Assembly (NCBI GenBank): GCA_025642075.2
Contig: JAODUO010000159.1
Location: 259,501-323,500 of the forward strand
Direction of reading: 5' to 3'
DNA from: Ridgeia piscesae
Lineage: Eukaryota > Annelida > Polychaeta > Sabellida > Siboglinidae
Length of the DNA: 64,000 nt
Program-made: the position numbers and the translations under genes
Notes under the pieces: generated by a model
What the model saw: the letters and a program-made list of their open reading frames with translations, nothing else
Databases searched by the model: none
Told to the model about the DNA's origin: nothing
In this document: positions 52,501-59,420 of the stretch, piece after piece
How the letters are laid out: each line of letters begins with the position of its first letter
Position numbering within the stretch: position 1 is the first letter of the stretch

Positions 52501-55500
52501 AACATTTGAGTGCCTCACTGGTCTATGCTACTTACAGAAACCTTATCTATAAACTGACACAAGGGACTGGAATTGTTAAATCTGATCAATTACACGTTAA
52601 TGATCTATGCATACTATTGTACACAGGTAAATGAAGCCCTTTCTGAGGACACCATGTTTGAAGAAGTGAGAGACGACAATGAAGAGGATGAAGGTAAGTG
52701 ACATACACAAGACATCTCATCTCATCTCACCTCACCTGGCCGGGCACTGGTCGAATCACACTAGTCATTTGTCAGGATCCCCACAGAGCTGTGTCCCATT
52801 TTTGTTTAGGATTCCCACTGGGCTGTGTCACTAGTTATTTTTTTAGGATCCCCACTGGGCTGTGTCACTAGTTATTTTTTAGGATCCCCACTGGGCTGTC
52901 ACTAGTTATTTTTTTTAGGATTTCACTGGGCTGTGTTGTGTCACTAGTTATTTTGGTTAGGATCCCACTGGGCTGTGTCACTAGTTATTTTTGTTAGGAT
53001 CCCCACTGGGCTGTTTCATTGGTTATTTTAGTTAAGATCCCACTGGGCTGTGTCACTAGTTATTTTTTTTAAGATCCCAAGTTATTTTTGTTAAGATCCC
53101 ACTAGGCTGTGTCACTAGGTATTTATGTCATGATTCCCACTGGGCTGTCACATGACGTGACGTGACAGGGTATGTCTTGTGGTAATGTATGTGTCATTCA
53201 TTGACCGTTGTGATTCAGGAGAGATTGATGAGGTGATTGAAGAAGAGGTGGATGAGGAAGATGGCAGTGAAGACCATGAGGGTACAGAGAGCACGGCAGA
53301 GAGTGAGGGCGTAGTTCTTGGCTCACCATCCTCCCGCCCAGGCTCCAGGAACCATACCGGGGTATGTGAACATTACTAGGTGTCTCTTACTGGGGTATCT
53401 ACACACTTCAGTGTGGACATCTCTCTGTGCTACACGTACATTACTGTGTATGGTTTTTTTTATAATGAAATGATACTATCTATTATTAATCATAATATGA
53501 CAACTTGTAAAATGGCCAATGCAAAAGCACACAAATTCAATCTAAATATTTGAACTAACATAATGATCTTTTTAATTTGTGTGTTGGTTATTGATCACAG
53601 AAACTAAAAATGTAACATGAATGTATTTATCGTTGGTTGATTAATTGGCACTGACCAGTTGTAGGGTTAAACTGCATTCTATTAGGCTGTTTTCATAACT
53701 GTAATCTTTTAATTCTGTAATGAATTTAGTTGCTTTCCTCTATTTTCTTTCAAGTGCATATTATGTTACCATCTTAACTTAAATGAAACCTAAACAGTAT
53801 TACTGTTTTATACAGTGGTATAATCATCATTGCTGATATTTTCCAGTGCCTTTCTTAAAATTAAGCAGATTTATTCACTATTGTCATTACAGTGATGCTG
53901 TTTGGAGTTGGCTTTTTGAAATGTGTTATAGCATTGTATATATATATATTCATATATGAAACTTTTCCCGAGAAACCTCTCACTAACAGGTGATTACTGA
54001 CATATACCATGGTTCTTTTACAATTAAGCAAATTTATTTAGAATTATCATCACAGTCGCAATGATGCTTTTTGGAACTGGCTTTGTGAAATGTGTTACAG
54101 CACCTGACATACTTGGTATATTCAATTATTGAGCTTTTCCTGAGAAATAAGTCAATAACTCTTTGAGTGTTGCTTTGTATTTAGGGTCCAGGAGACCAGG
54201 TGGAGGTGATGGTCTCTCGCCTCTCCTTCAACCCCAATGCCCCAGCTCTCGACAACGACGCAATCAAGATGTTGTTTGTTGAGTATCGCTTCCTCGGAGT
54301 GCCACCAGAGGAGACAGAGACGCCATACTCACTACCAAAACCCACCGCAAACAAGAACATATCCTTCAATTTCTCTAAAGGTATCAACAGTCAAATAGCA
54401 GGTCAATGTTATGTTAGTGCAAGTGGCGTAAAAATATAATAATGTCCTCCTGTGGAAGTTCAAAACAAATCAGATTTAACATCACATTATACATAACACA
54501 ATTTTTTTTTAAAGTATCACTACATGGTGGTCACATGGCACATTATGTGCCATCTTACTGTGACTCCAAAACATAAACTTCAAAATTTAATAATATACTT
54601 ATATACATGTAAGCCTATGATGATCACGTATCTACATAACTTTTGCGTGACAAAGGACTGGGGGAGAATAAAGGAACTGTTATTGAGTCAACAGAGATGA
54701 CTGGATGTTCAAAGGTGGCTCTTGTTGGTTATTAGCATAGTTTTTGACCAAGCTATGAACACAGTAGTCTATTAGGCAACATGTGTCTATCGGAGATAAT
54801 AATATATGATAATGAATCATAACACACACTAAAACAAATTTCACCCACTAACTCAACTACAGTGGGATTACTGTTGCCGTCCACACTAACTCAACTACAG
54901 TGGGATTACTGTAGCCGTCCACACTAACTCAACTACAGTGGGATTACTGTTGCCGTCCACACTAACTCAACTACAGTGGGATTACTGTTGCCGTCCACAC
55001 TAACTCAACTACAGTGGGATTACTGTTGCCGTCCACACTAACTCAACTACAGTGGGATTACTGTTGCCGTCCACACTAACTCAACTACAGTGGGATTACT
55101 GTTGCTGTCCACACTAACTCAACTACAGTGGGATTACTGTTGCCGTCCACACTAACTCAACTACAGTGGGATTACTGTTGCCATCCACACTAACTCAACT
55201 ACAGTGGGATTACTGTAGCCGTCCACACTAACTCAACTACAGTGGGAAAATTTCTGTTGCGTCCACACTAACTCAACTACAGTGGGATTACTGTTGCCGT
55301 CCACACTAACTCAACTACAGTGGGATTACTGTTGCTGTCCACACTAACTCAACTACAGTGGGATTACTGTTGCCGTCCACACTAACTCAACTACAGTGGG
55401 ATTACTGTTGCCGTCCACACTAACTCAACTACAGTGGGATTACTGTTGCCGTCCACACTAACTCAACTACAGTGGGATTACTGTTGCGTCCACACTAACT

Positions 55501-58423
55501 CAACTACAGTGGGATTACTGTTGCCGTCCACACTAACTCAACTACAGTGGGATTACTGTTGCGTCCACACTAACTCAACTACAGTGGGATTACTGTTGCC
55601 GTCCACACTAACTCAACTACAGTGGGATTACTGTTGCCGTCCACACTAACTCAACTACAGTGGGATTACTGTTGCCGTCCACACTAACTCAACTACAGTG
55701 GGATTACTGTTGCCGTCCACACTAACTCAACTACAGTGGGATTACTGTTGCCGTCCACCTAACTCAACTCATGGGTACTGTTGCCGTCCACACTAACTCA
55801 ACTACAGTGGGATTACTGTTGCCGTCCACATAACTCAACTACAGTGGGATTACTTTGCTAGTCCACACTAACTCAACTACAGTGGGATTACTGTTGCCGT
55901 CCACACTAACTCAACTACAGTGGGATTACTGTACCGTCCACACTAACTCAACTACAGTGGGATTACTGTTGCCGTCCACAAGTTCACATCAATAGTTTTT
56001 GTAGTAAATCCTTGGTCAACTATTTTTTGTAATATTTAATATGATTAATGGTTAATAATGTAATTTGTTGTAGTTTTCCATGTAGACTTCCAGAATCACT
56101 ATGAGCGGAGACAGTACCTGGCTAGCATGTTGCTGCCGGATGATCCTGACGAAGGAAGGTGAGTCAATGACGTCACTTCATGTGGCATTCTTCTAATTCT
56201 CAAGCTTTCAAACTCTGTCATGATTGTTGAAGTTTAAAATAAACGTGTGTTTTACCACTGAGATTAACAGTGAGATTGATTCAAAGATTCAAAAGACTTT
56301 ATTGTCTGTTTTAAACATTATATTAAAAATGAAGACTTTTCTTCAGTTACTCATTAAAATGTCAGTAATAAGTTTAATGATCCAGATACAGTTGAGATAC
56401 ACATTAAAATGGTAATAATACTTATCAGTGATAACATTTTGTTTAAATTAATATTTAAATAAGTACAATAAATAGGTATAATAAATAAATAAGCAGGTAA
56501 TATTTTAAAAGGTTTTATGATAATACGCAGTATAACAATAATATGTACCTTGTAGTAAAATTGATAAATAAATAAGATTAAATAAATCAGTGCAATAAGT
56601 ATATGGAATTAAAATATGAGTCATAACATCAGACAACTCTCCCTATGTGAATTCTGTTGTATACAGTACATTACAATTTAGCATTCAGAATTAAACGAAG
56701 TTGTTGATGTGATGTGACAGAGTTCGTTTCACTGTGGTGAGTGAACCTGTTGATCCGGACGATCGTGACGGAGAGTGTGAGGATGTCGGTGTTGCCTTCG
56801 TCAGTGTCCGTGACATCCTCAACCAGCGCAAGGACATCATAGAACAGGACATGCCACGTAAGTGCACTCAGCACGGGCTGCCCAAACCCGTGACACTCTA
56901 AATGTAGTTATGCAGGACTAATGAATGGACGGACTGTAACTGTTTACATTCTAGCAGTTGTTTCGTCACATTTAAAGCGATGGTGCCAGGTCTTAGGTTT
57001 TATGATTTCATATATTATTACGTTCATATGACTACAACACGCATGTTGAATGTTCACTGCCTGCCAGTTTGTGTTTAGTTATTTTACTAAGCTCGGAACA
57101 ATGTTCACAATTTGAAAGATTCCACCTGCAACACGTTCAAATGGTAAACAAAACATCCAGTTTCAAAACTAAATTGACTGGCAATAATGCCGAGGCACAC
57201 AGAATTAACCTTTGATGTTTACCTTTCCCACTTTCTAAACAGCAGACTTCCTGTTAACTTGGCAAATTCTGGGCAGATGAGCTGGCACCTTCCCTTTAAT
57301 ATATGACAGCAACATAAGCCAGTGGTGCAGTGGCCCAGTCGCTGAACCAAGGGAACCTGGGTTCGAACTCTGTGGTGTCATGTCAAATCTTGGGCAAGTT
57401 TGTTTACCTTGCATTGTGCCAGTTCACTCTGCTGTATGAGTACCTGGCTGTAGACAGTGGTGCATTAATTGCAGCATGACTGGATAAAAAAGGTAAGTTC
57501 TTATATAGCACAGTATTTGGTCCTCAGCACTGCTCAAAGCGCTTTTTCACTTTCTATGATACAAAGCTGCATCCCGGAGAAGTCAAGATGTTGTTTGATT
57601 GAACAGGTCTGCCAGGGAGTAAAGTGTAAAGCGCTTCTATCAGTTCTGACGACTGGATACTGCATGATATAAGAACATACCTTATTTTCAACAGTGTGTT
57701 GCTGTATTGCAGTATATGGTGCTACAAGTGTGTTGTGTTACTGTGTACAAGGGGGTTTGCATGTGACAGTTTGTTGGTGTGTTTCAATATTTGTGCACAT
57801 ATGTTGTTGCGATACAATATTTAACCAGTGTAATGGTGTGTTACAGAGTGCTGGTACAAGTGTGTTGATGTTTTACTGTGTACAGTCTTGTACAAGTCTA
57901 TTAGTGTGTTGGTACAAGTGTGTTGTTACCAGTGTTTTGATGTTTGACTGTATACAGTATTGTACAAGTGTATTTGTGTGCTGCTACACGTGTGTTGATA
58001 TTAGTGTGTTGATGTTTTACTGTGTATAGTATTGTACAAGTGTGTTGGTACCAGTGTGTTGGTACCAGTGTGTTGGTACCAGTGTGTTGGTACAAGTGTG
58101 TTGTTACCAGTGTTTTGATGTTTGACTGTATACAGTATTGTACAAGTGTATTTGTGTGCTGCTACACATGTGTTGATACTAGTGTGTTGATGTTTTACTG
58201 TGTATAGTATTGCACAAGTGTGTTGGTACCAGTGTGTTGGTACAAGTGTGTTAGTGTATTGGTACCAGTACCAGTGTGTTGGTGTGTTACAGTGTACAAC
58301 GTGGAGGACGAGACAACTGTGATAGGAAACATCAATCTGACGGTCAAGTGTCTCAGTGCCCTGGACGCAGTCAAGGCAGAGTTACAACTGACAGACCAGT
58401 CGACAGACAGGGACACTGCGTAG
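10870..58423 (+). CDS. RPGRIP1L: RPGRIP1L orthologue (nephrocystin-8), 38 coding exons
   Basis: RPGRIP1L is a scaffold of the ciliary transition zone and basal body. It works with NPHP4 and NPHP1 in gating and affects Hedgehog signalling. Exons: 10870-10996, 11357-11501, 11997-12058, 12523-12626, 13951-14037, 14789-14865, 15270-15335, 15744-15816, 17628-17698, 18115-18220, 18962-19108, 19359-19432, 20106-20245, 25339-25445, 25971-26088, 26553-26671, 29474-29575, 32280-32363, 33989-34066, 35009-35124, 35447-35516, 35665-35794, 36403-36497, 36636-36795, 41866-42020, 42890-43015, 43727-43819, 44502-44702, 49209-49293, 49894-49971, 50625-50714, 52154-52224, 52627-52693, 53219-53361, 54185-54380, 56074-56158, 56721-56857, 58293-58423. 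Every intron is GT-AG and all phases agree. The product is 1,371 aa (human 1,315), collinear with the vertebrate protein along its length. The first exon has an acceptor at 10,858, and ATG 10,870 is the first in-frame start in it. An earlier start in an unseen exon is possible. Confidence 0.95.
11105..11290 (+). mobile_element. Truncated SINE 3' part in intron 1
   Basis: The sequence resembles the middle and tail of the SINEs at 29.9 kb and 57.3 kb: GCTATAGACGGTG, GCAGCATGGCTGAATGCTTC, GAACAGGTCTGTCA, GAGCAATCCTG. The tRNA-like head is missing, so it is a 5'-truncated or diverged copy. Confidence 0.6.
12627..13950. other. RPGRIP1L intron 4, nothing recognised
   Basis: AT-rich intronic sequence. 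The ORFs in it are short and match no known family. No repeat array was seen. Confidence 0.5.
13951..15816 (+). CDS. RPGRIP1L: RPGRIP1L exons 5-8: coiled coil and YGHS motif
   Basis: Residues 147-247. Exon 5 gives [11 protein letters not shown] and [10 protein letters not shown], matching the human segment with SAKQQLQTQ and NNVQSRINTG. Exon 6 is a proline-rich, less conserved linker ([15 protein letters not shown]). Exon 7 gives [18 protein letters not shown], matching the family motif KYGNSLLEEARGEI. Exon 8 is coiled coil ending EMLKEQ, directly at the donor that seeds the 31-bp array. The exon 6/7 junction uses AAA|GTGCGT and is fixed by phase. Confidence 0.93.
15817..17255 (+). repeat. 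31-bp minisatellite seeded at the exon 8 donor
   Basis: About 46 copies of a 31-bp unit running GTATGTACCTCATAGCATGG then TAGGGGTACAG. The first unit begins exactly at the GT of intron 8, and each unit junction (ACAG|GTATGTAC) reproduces a strong 5' splice site. Internal variants are CCTC/CATC and GGTAC/GGAAC. Some units near 16,370-16,410 are shortened. The rest of intron 8 (17,256-17,627) shows nothing notable. Confidence 0.95.
17628..20245 (+). CDS. RPGRIP1L: RPGRIP1L exons 9-13: central coiled coil
   Basis: Residues 248-426. Matches to the vertebrate protein include [20 protein letters not shown] (exon 10), [19 protein letters not shown] (exon 11), [20 protein letters not shown] (exon 12) and [20 protein letters not shown] (exon 13). 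The whole segment is rich in Leu, Glu, Lys and Gln at heptad spacing with no predicted globular domain. Exon 9 ([19 protein letters not shown]) is less conserved and its donor (AG|GTTGGT) is weak, but phase and the homology on both sides support it. Confidence 0.93.
18264..18352 (+). repeat. Short ~25-bp tandem repeat in intron 10
   Basis: Three to four copies of a unit containing GGTTTATTCAGTAGATCAAC followed by AGCAT. Confidence 0.85.
18648..18902 (+). repeat. Tandem duplication of ~120 bp in intron 10
   Basis: Two adjacent copies (about 18,648-18,774 and 18,775-18,902) share TTTATTGATAGTAA, CCTATCATAATGTGGTTTAC and CATGGAGTGTGTGGCTCTAA with a few differences. Confidence 0.85.
19555..19640 (+). 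repeat. 30-bp tandem repeat in intron 12
   Basis: Three copies of a unit containing GGCAGATCATTTGGTGGATC followed by ATACCTACAT. Confidence 0.9.
20302..21792 (+). repeat. 57-bp minisatellite in intron 13
   Basis: About 26 copies of a 57-bp unit containing GTCTCATTCTGCACTACTGT, TACATCTAGGTGTCACTTAG and TGTCACCACTGTCATTT. Because 57 is a multiple of three, one frame stays open for hundreds of codons as a 19-residue peptide repeat. This is an array artefact inside an intron, not a gene. The array begins about 55 bases after the donor. Each unit carries TCTAG|GTGTCA, which resembles a splice junction. Confidence 0.95.
21793..22943. other. Middle of intron 13, nothing coding
   Basis: Contains a faint degenerate repeat of GGGAGCAGTCATTG words at about 22,140-22,320 and otherwise unremarkable AT-rich sequence. 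Confidence 0.5.
22944..25312 (+). repeat. 34-bp minisatellite reaching the exon 14 acceptor
   Basis: About 70 copies of a 34-bp unit with TAGTACACTGCTGGTGATGA and CTACAGTGACTGTA. Variants are GATGAC, GGTGAC, GTTGAC and GATGGC, and GTATAG, GTCTAG and GTATGG. The array stops about 25 bases before the acceptor TCTTGTAG at 25,338, and the acceptor tract (AATGACTGGACTGTCTTGTAG) resembles the unit's TGACTGTCTAG. Together with the preceding array it accounts for most of the 5.1-kb intron 13. Confidence 0.95.
25339..32363 (+). CDS. RPGRIP1L: RPGRIP1L exons 14-18: C-terminal half of coiled coil
   Basis: Residues 427-603. Diagnostic strings are [19 protein letters not shown] and DFLHKVDDE (exon 15), [20 protein letters not shown] and [14 protein letters not shown] (exon 16), [13 protein letters not shown] (exon 17) and [16 protein letters not shown] (exon 18). 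Exon 16 to exon 18 is among the best-conserved stretches in the family (human [34 protein letters not shown]). Exon 18 ends in an acidic DEDDDEQ. Introns 16 and 17, both nearly filled by minisatellites, interrupt this conserved block. Confidence 0.95.
26672..29473 (+). repeat. Intron 16 minisatellite whose unit resembles a complete mini-intron
   Basis: The whole 2.8-kb intron is tandem repeat. The first unit starts at the donor (GGAG|GTGAGGCATTGTGACTG) and runs to GTGCAG|GTTGAT, about 55 bp on. About 20 units of 57 bp follow (GTTGATGTATGAGTGAATGA ... GTCTATACAG). From about 27,880 there are about 35 units of 46 bp (GTGAGTGAATGACTGTGTTG ... CATATGTTGACA). The last unit ends at the genuine acceptor, TCCACAG|GTTGACGCT (exon 17). 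The 57-bp units therefore carry an acceptor-like TACAG|GTTGA copying the start of exon 17, and the 46-bp units carry a consensus donor GTGAGT. Confidence 0.95.
29635..29897. other. Start of intron 17, nothing recognised
   Basis: AT-rich intronic sequence before a SINE insertion. Confidence 0.45.
29898..30240 (+). mobile_element. tRNA-derived SINE with conserved middle segment
   Basis: The tRNA-like head has an A-box region (GTCGCTCAGGGGTAGAG) and a good B-box (GGTTCGAATCCT at 29,959-29,970). After a spacer comes a middle segment with TTGGGCAAG, CTACATTGCTCCAGTTCACT and GAGTACCTGGC. This resembles the central domain shared by several marine-invertebrate SINE families; I think of the Nin-DC type, from memory. 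The tail has TAAAGTGTAAAGCACTTTGA and TGCGCTATATGAT. It ends at the fold-back at 30,238. Confidence 0.8.
30238..30460. repeat. Fold-back inverted repeat followed by an inverted SINE tail
   Basis: Arms of about 48 bp at 30,238-30,286 and 30,293-30,341 are reverse complements (left arm starts ATTAATTTCACACAATTACT) with a loop of only about 6 bases. After the right arm, the sequence to about 30,460 is the reverse complement of a SINE tail (GCTCAAAATGCTTCATACT, TAGCACAGTACTCTG). The whole is therefore a SINE, a hairpin and an inverted SINE end. Confidence 0.8.
30535..32275 (+). repeat. ~29-32-bp minisatellite reaching the exon 18 acceptor
   Basis: About 55-60 copies of a variable unit, GTGAGTGTGTTATGTGCACT followed by GTTGTTGTAGTT, with a higher-order repeat of about 215 bp around 31,330-31,770. 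The last unit merges into the acceptor, TATGTGCACTGTTGTCACAG|AAACTGG. A unit variant with TTGTCACTGTGAG occurs in the last few copies. Confidence 0.93.
32364..33988. other. RPGRIP1L intron 18, mostly unique AT-rich DNA
   Basis: Contains a poly-A run at 32,501-32,514 and an (AT)n patch at 32,580-32,606. A block at 33,715-33,845 is built of GTATTTGTATTTAAATAC words, a composition seen at ends of some hAT-type elements. No gene was recognised. Confidence 0.5.
33989..36497 (+). CDS. RPGRIP1L: RPGRIP1L exons 19-23: first C2 domain
   Basis: Residues 604-766. Exon 19 gives [19 protein letters not shown], matching human [17 protein letters not shown] almost exactly. Exons 20-22 encode the N-terminal C2 domain: [58 protein letters not shown]. 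Exon 23 gives [20 protein letters not shown]. In this family the C2 domains act in protein contacts (NPHP4 and others) and not as calcium sensors. Introns here are short (138-148 bp for introns 21 and 23) except where repeats or LINE pieces sit. Confidence 0.95.
34140..34640 (+). mobile_element. Degenerate LINE 3' fragment in intron 19
   Basis: Weak matches to the C-terminal part of a non-LTR reverse transcriptase (a [13 protein letters not shown] segment, then a LNWLQ-like segment in broken frames). A tail follows (ATAATTATGCCTAATGATTA, ATTCCCGACGATATGA, TATTATTAACAT) that is shared with the fragments at 35.2-35.44 kb and 43.4-43.69 kb. It is non-functional. Confidence 0.55.
35195..35440 (+). 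mobile_element. LINE 3'-end fragment in intron 20
   Basis: Contains the common tail (TTTATGATTATTGTATGTTG, AATTCAGATTCCTGAATG, TTTATTACTAATC) and a preceding piece with CACTATAAAATCGTTAGAAA. It is the same family as 34.1-34.6 kb, much shortened. Confidence 0.5.
35780..36245 (+). repeat. 32-bp minisatellite seeded at the exon 22 donor
   Basis: Unit: GTAGGACACTTGGCCAACTA followed by CACAGTTGACAG. The first copy is the real boundary, GCACAGTTGACAG|GTAGGAC, so each unit carries about 12 bases of exon end plus the donor. About 13 copies, becoming more degenerate downstream (ACACATGGCCGAC, ACACAGTAAAACTC variants). Confidence 0.93.
36636..43819 (+). CDS. RPGRIP1L: RPGRIP1L exons 24-27: second C2 domain
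   Basis: Residues 767-944. Exon 24 begins with [12 protein letters not shown] (human ERAKALGYITSN) and enters the C2 domain at [18 protein letters not shown]. Exon 25 gives [17 protein letters not shown] and [13 protein letters not shown]. Exon 26 gives [17 protein letters not shown] and [20 protein letters not shown]. Exon 27 gives [17 protein letters not shown], closing the domain near residue 936. This is the C2 module that in vertebrates binds NPHP4. Intron 24 (5.07 kb) splits the domain just after its first strand and is almost entirely two tandem arrays. Confidence 0.95.
36774..40705 (+). repeat. 67-bp minisatellite seeded at the exon 24 donor
   Basis: About 58 copies of a 67-bp unit: GTAGTGTGTGATGACAGTGG, TCAGGTCTCTGGTTACATCA, GTGTGTGGCTCAAGTCCCAC, AGAGAAG. 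The real boundary is GAGCTCAAGTCGCGCAGAGAAG read as exon, then GTAGTG, so each unit contains a near copy of the last 22 exon bases followed by the donor. Copies at about 37,360-38,480 are ragged with many small deletions and odd inserts, which may be consensus error. Confidence 0.96.
40735..41770 (+). repeat. 40-bp minisatellite in intron 24
   Basis: About 26 copies of GCCTGGCAGTGATGCATCTA followed by TTAAGGACCAGTCTCTTAGT, very uniform in the centre and degenerate from about 41,580. It follows the 67-bp array after a short unique stretch and ends about 100 bases before the exon 25 acceptor. Confidence 0.96.
42083..42582 (+). mobile_element. Truncated LINE, reverse transcriptase C-terminus and 3' end
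   Basis: An open stretch at 42,083-42,394 encodes a typical tail of a non-LTR retrotransposon ORF2: [56 protein letters not shown] short AT-rich 3' UTR follows, with GAATATCCTTTTTAAGGAC and a GAATTGAATT-type end near 42,580. It lies in RPGRIP1L intron 25, sense to the gene, 5'-truncated and so dead. Confidence 0.8.
43395..43690 (+). mobile_element. LINE 3'-end fragment in intron 26
   Basis: Matches the extreme C-terminus of a non-LTR retrotransposon ORF2 in broken frames (a PTIWNHLP segment, then a segment resembling SFKKTLKTYLF after a frameshift). It carries the same tail as the fragments in introns 19 and 20 (TTTATGATTATGCCAAATGA, TTATTACTGTTATTATTAT). Confidence 0.6.
43840..44330. other. 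Intron 27: AT-rich, possible old repeat
   Basis: Begins with TTATTGATATAGAAATATAC and AGCACCATATTTATACAG / GATGGTGCTGTAC words that form a weak inverted repeat. About 240 bases of AATAAAATA-type sequence follow. No coding signal. Confidence 0.45.
44502..53361 (+). CDS. RPGRIP1L: RPGRIP1L exons 28-34: variable, acidic linker
   Basis: Residues 945-1189, between the second C2 domain and the C-terminal domain. Exon 28 is proline-, serine- and glutamate-rich ([20 protein letters not shown], ending [10 protein letters not shown]). Exons 29-34 are low-complexity: [76 protein letters not shown] and [18 protein letters not shown]. Sequence identity with vertebrates is low, but the human protein has an equivalent Glu/Asp-rich stretch in the same place. 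Assignment rests on open frames, GT-AG borders and unbroken phase; exons 29-33 are the least certain of the gene. Confidence 0.82.
44688..49085 (+). repeat. 44-bp minisatellite seeded at the exon 28 donor
   Basis: About 100 copies of a 44-bp unit: GTCAGTCCCCAACACCTGGC, TACTTAGTCTCACCACAACA, CCCG. The real boundary, CACCACAACACCCG|GTCAGTCC, is the first copy, so about 14 exon bases are in each unit. Variants include doubled GTCAGTCCCCAACACCTG, GGTGGC insertions and GCCTC for GTCTC. A C-run next to an A-run at about 48,355-48,384 and ragged units around 48,240-48,350 look like sequence error. This one array makes up nearly all of the 4.5-kb intron 28. Confidence 0.97.
49478..49572. repeat. (ACGC)n(AC)n microsatellite in intron 29
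   Basis: About 15 ACGC repeats followed by about 16 AC repeats, preceded by GTACATACATACGTACGTAC. The ACGC-then-AC arrangement is the same as at 6.7-6.86 kb. Confidence 0.95.
49678..49712. repeat. (AT)n microsatellite in intron 29
   Basis: Short interrupted AT run. Confidence 0.9.
49972..50624. other. RPGRIP1L intron 30, nothing recognised
   Basis: No ORF or array that I can support. Confidence 0.45.
50715..52153. other. RPGRIP1L intron 31, nothing recognised
   Basis: AT-rich. Short ORFs at 50,817-51,020 and 51,349-51,543 have no family resemblance. Exon 31 ends with CTAGTACTAGTACTG, a short internal repeat. Confidence 0.45.
52740..53160 (+). repeat. ~36-bp degenerate minisatellite in intron 33
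   Basis: About ten copies of GGATCCCCACTGGGCTGTGT followed by CACTAGTTATTTTTTT, with length variation in the T run. Not aligned with either splice site. Confidence 0.93.
53362..54184. other. RPGRIP1L intron 34, internal weak duplication
   Basis: AT-rich. Two related segments (about 53,850-53,975 and 54,015-54,150) share GATGCTGTTTGGAGTTGGC / GATGCTTTTTGGAACTGGC and TTGTGAAATGTGTTAC-type words, so a local duplication of about 165 bp is likely. Confidence 0.5.
54185..58423 (+). CDS. RPGRIP1L: RPGRIP1L exons 35-38: C-terminal RPGR-interacting-type domain
   Basis: Residues 1190-1371. The domain is C2-like and in vertebrate RPGRIP1 and RPGRIP1L contacts RPGR. Matches: [40 protein letters not shown] and [17 protein letters not shown] (exon 35; human has LFVECRFYSLPAEETPVSL); [19 protein letters not shown] (exon 36); [13 protein letters not shown] and [15 protein letters not shown] (exon 37; human [20 protein letters not shown]); [20 protein letters not shown] before the TAG at 58,421-58,423 (exon 38). 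Intron 35 holds a 38-bp array and intron 37 a SINE plus an array reaching the acceptor. Confidence 0.95.
54848..55982 (+). repeat. 38-bp minisatellite in intron 35
   Basis: About 30 copies of ACTAACTCAACTACAGTGGG followed by ATTACTGTTGCCGTCCAC. Most units are identical. Several are shortened or altered at about 55,245-55,260 and 55,755-55,860, possibly sequence error. Starts about 470 bases after the donor, so not splice-site seeded. Confidence 0.96.
56159..56720. other. RPGRIP1L intron 36, AT-rich possible old transposon
   Basis: Contains TCAAAAGACTTTATTGTCTG at about 56,287, a word common at ends of RTE-type elements, followed by AATAAATA-rich sequence. No coding signal. Confidence 0.4.
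57315..57672 (+). mobile_element. tRNA-derived SINE with internal inverted tail
   Basis: Same family as the 29.9-kb SINE: B-box GGGTTCGAACTC at about 57,359, TTGGGCAAG, TTGTGCCAGTTCACTCTG, GAGTACCTGGCTGTAGACA, then GTAAAGTGTAAAGCGCTT and TGCATGATATAAGAACATAC. Between GCATGACTGGAT and GCATCCCGGAGAAG it has an insertion (about 57,485-57,570) that reads as the reverse complement of the SINE's own tail (TATAGCACAGTATTTGG, CTGCTCAAAGCGCTTT). Confidence 0.75.
57690..58292 (+). repeat. GTGTTGGTACCA repeat reaching the exon 38 acceptor
   Basis: Irregular tandem repeat of GTGTTGGTACCAGT / GTGTTGGTACAAGT words, with a higher-order direct repeat of about 180 bp (about 57,915-58,030 and 58,095-58,210). 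It runs into the acceptor GGTGTGTTACAG|TGTACAAC. Units contain acceptor-like TACCAG|TGT and TTACAG|AGT. Confidence 0.88.
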
Positions 58424-59420
58424 ACTTCACTACATGACACGACAACATGTCCCTAGGTGTATTCAGTCACAAACAGTGAATGTGATATCGATATCTTTGT
58501 ATCATAGAAAGTGTGTGAAAATGTTGTGTGCCAATTGAGTGTAATGTAGTAATCGAACCGTCCAGAAGAAAGCTACTTCACACTGCAGATTAAACAAAAG
58601 ATAGATTATCTGATTGAAAATGGATTTGATAATTTAACAAAAGATAGATTATCTGATTGAAAATGGATTTGATAATTTTATTGATGACGTTTCCACTTCT
58701 TGCCTGATAAAATTATGTGATGTTTAGTTGATTCAGCATAATGCAGATGCAACTGATAGTTTTTGCAACATGTGTTAGAACTTTTATTGTGTGATGTGAT
58801 ATTGTATAGGCCCTACTTTCAACGTCATGCTGCTTGATATCATTTACATTTTCAATACAATTAACACACACAATGTACCTATACTCATTCATTTCCAGTT
58901 AAGGGTTGACTGTGTGAGAAACTCACCAGACTATTTCAGATCGTTTCCCTTTTTGTACTTCACCATCAAATTTACCCCGCTTCTTCAGTAACATTTTAGC
59001 CACTTTTAGCTGATTTCTTCAGACTGACTACAACTAGACATAACCATTGATGATCCTTGGGCGAGAAAGTGATACAAAGGAAGGGTGATAAACAAGAGGG
59101 TTGTTGTGGTACTTCCTTGTTAAAGAGTGGAGCCGCACTGAGGTGTGTGGCGGTGTCTCCTCCCGCAGCCTGTAAGACGTTGAATAACATAAGAGAAACA
59201 AAAACAGATCAAAGAAGACACTGGCAAGTAGATTCTACATTGACACCAGAGGCTGGCAGGGAGCGCTGAAGTGTGACCGATGCAGAACATTTTTTAATTT
59301 GAGGTTGAAATACAAACAAATTAACAGTTTAGTTTCTTACTTTTCTTATTTATTTTATTTTGTATCTTTGTACATGAAGCTGTCCAACATATTGAATAAA
59401 TATATATTCAGAAGCATTGG
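58424..59420 (+). other. RPGRIP1L: RPGRIP1L 3' UTR (inferred)
   Basis: No coding sequence after the stop. A tandem pair of a ~43-bp unit (ACAAAAGATAGATTATCTGA) lies at about 58,593-58,679. An ATTAAA occurs at about 58,589 and a standard AATAAA at 59,395. Extent is inferred from the poly(A) signals only. Confidence 0.5.
59395..59400 (+). terminator. Candidate poly(A) signal AATAAA
   Basis: ATTGAATAAATATATATTC, about 970 bases after the RPGRIP1L stop. It is followed within about 40 bases by TTGTTATTTATGTTTT, a T/GT-rich element typical of cleavage sites. Confidence 0.55.

Noticed and set aside
10859..58423. RPGRIP1 instead of RPGRIP1L
   Set aside because: Strings such as [17 protein letters not shown] and the YGHSVLEE and C2 segments fit RPGRIP1L best. 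RPGRIP1 is, as far as I know, a vertebrate duplicate, so the invertebrate gene is pro-orthologous and conventionally named RPGRIP1L.
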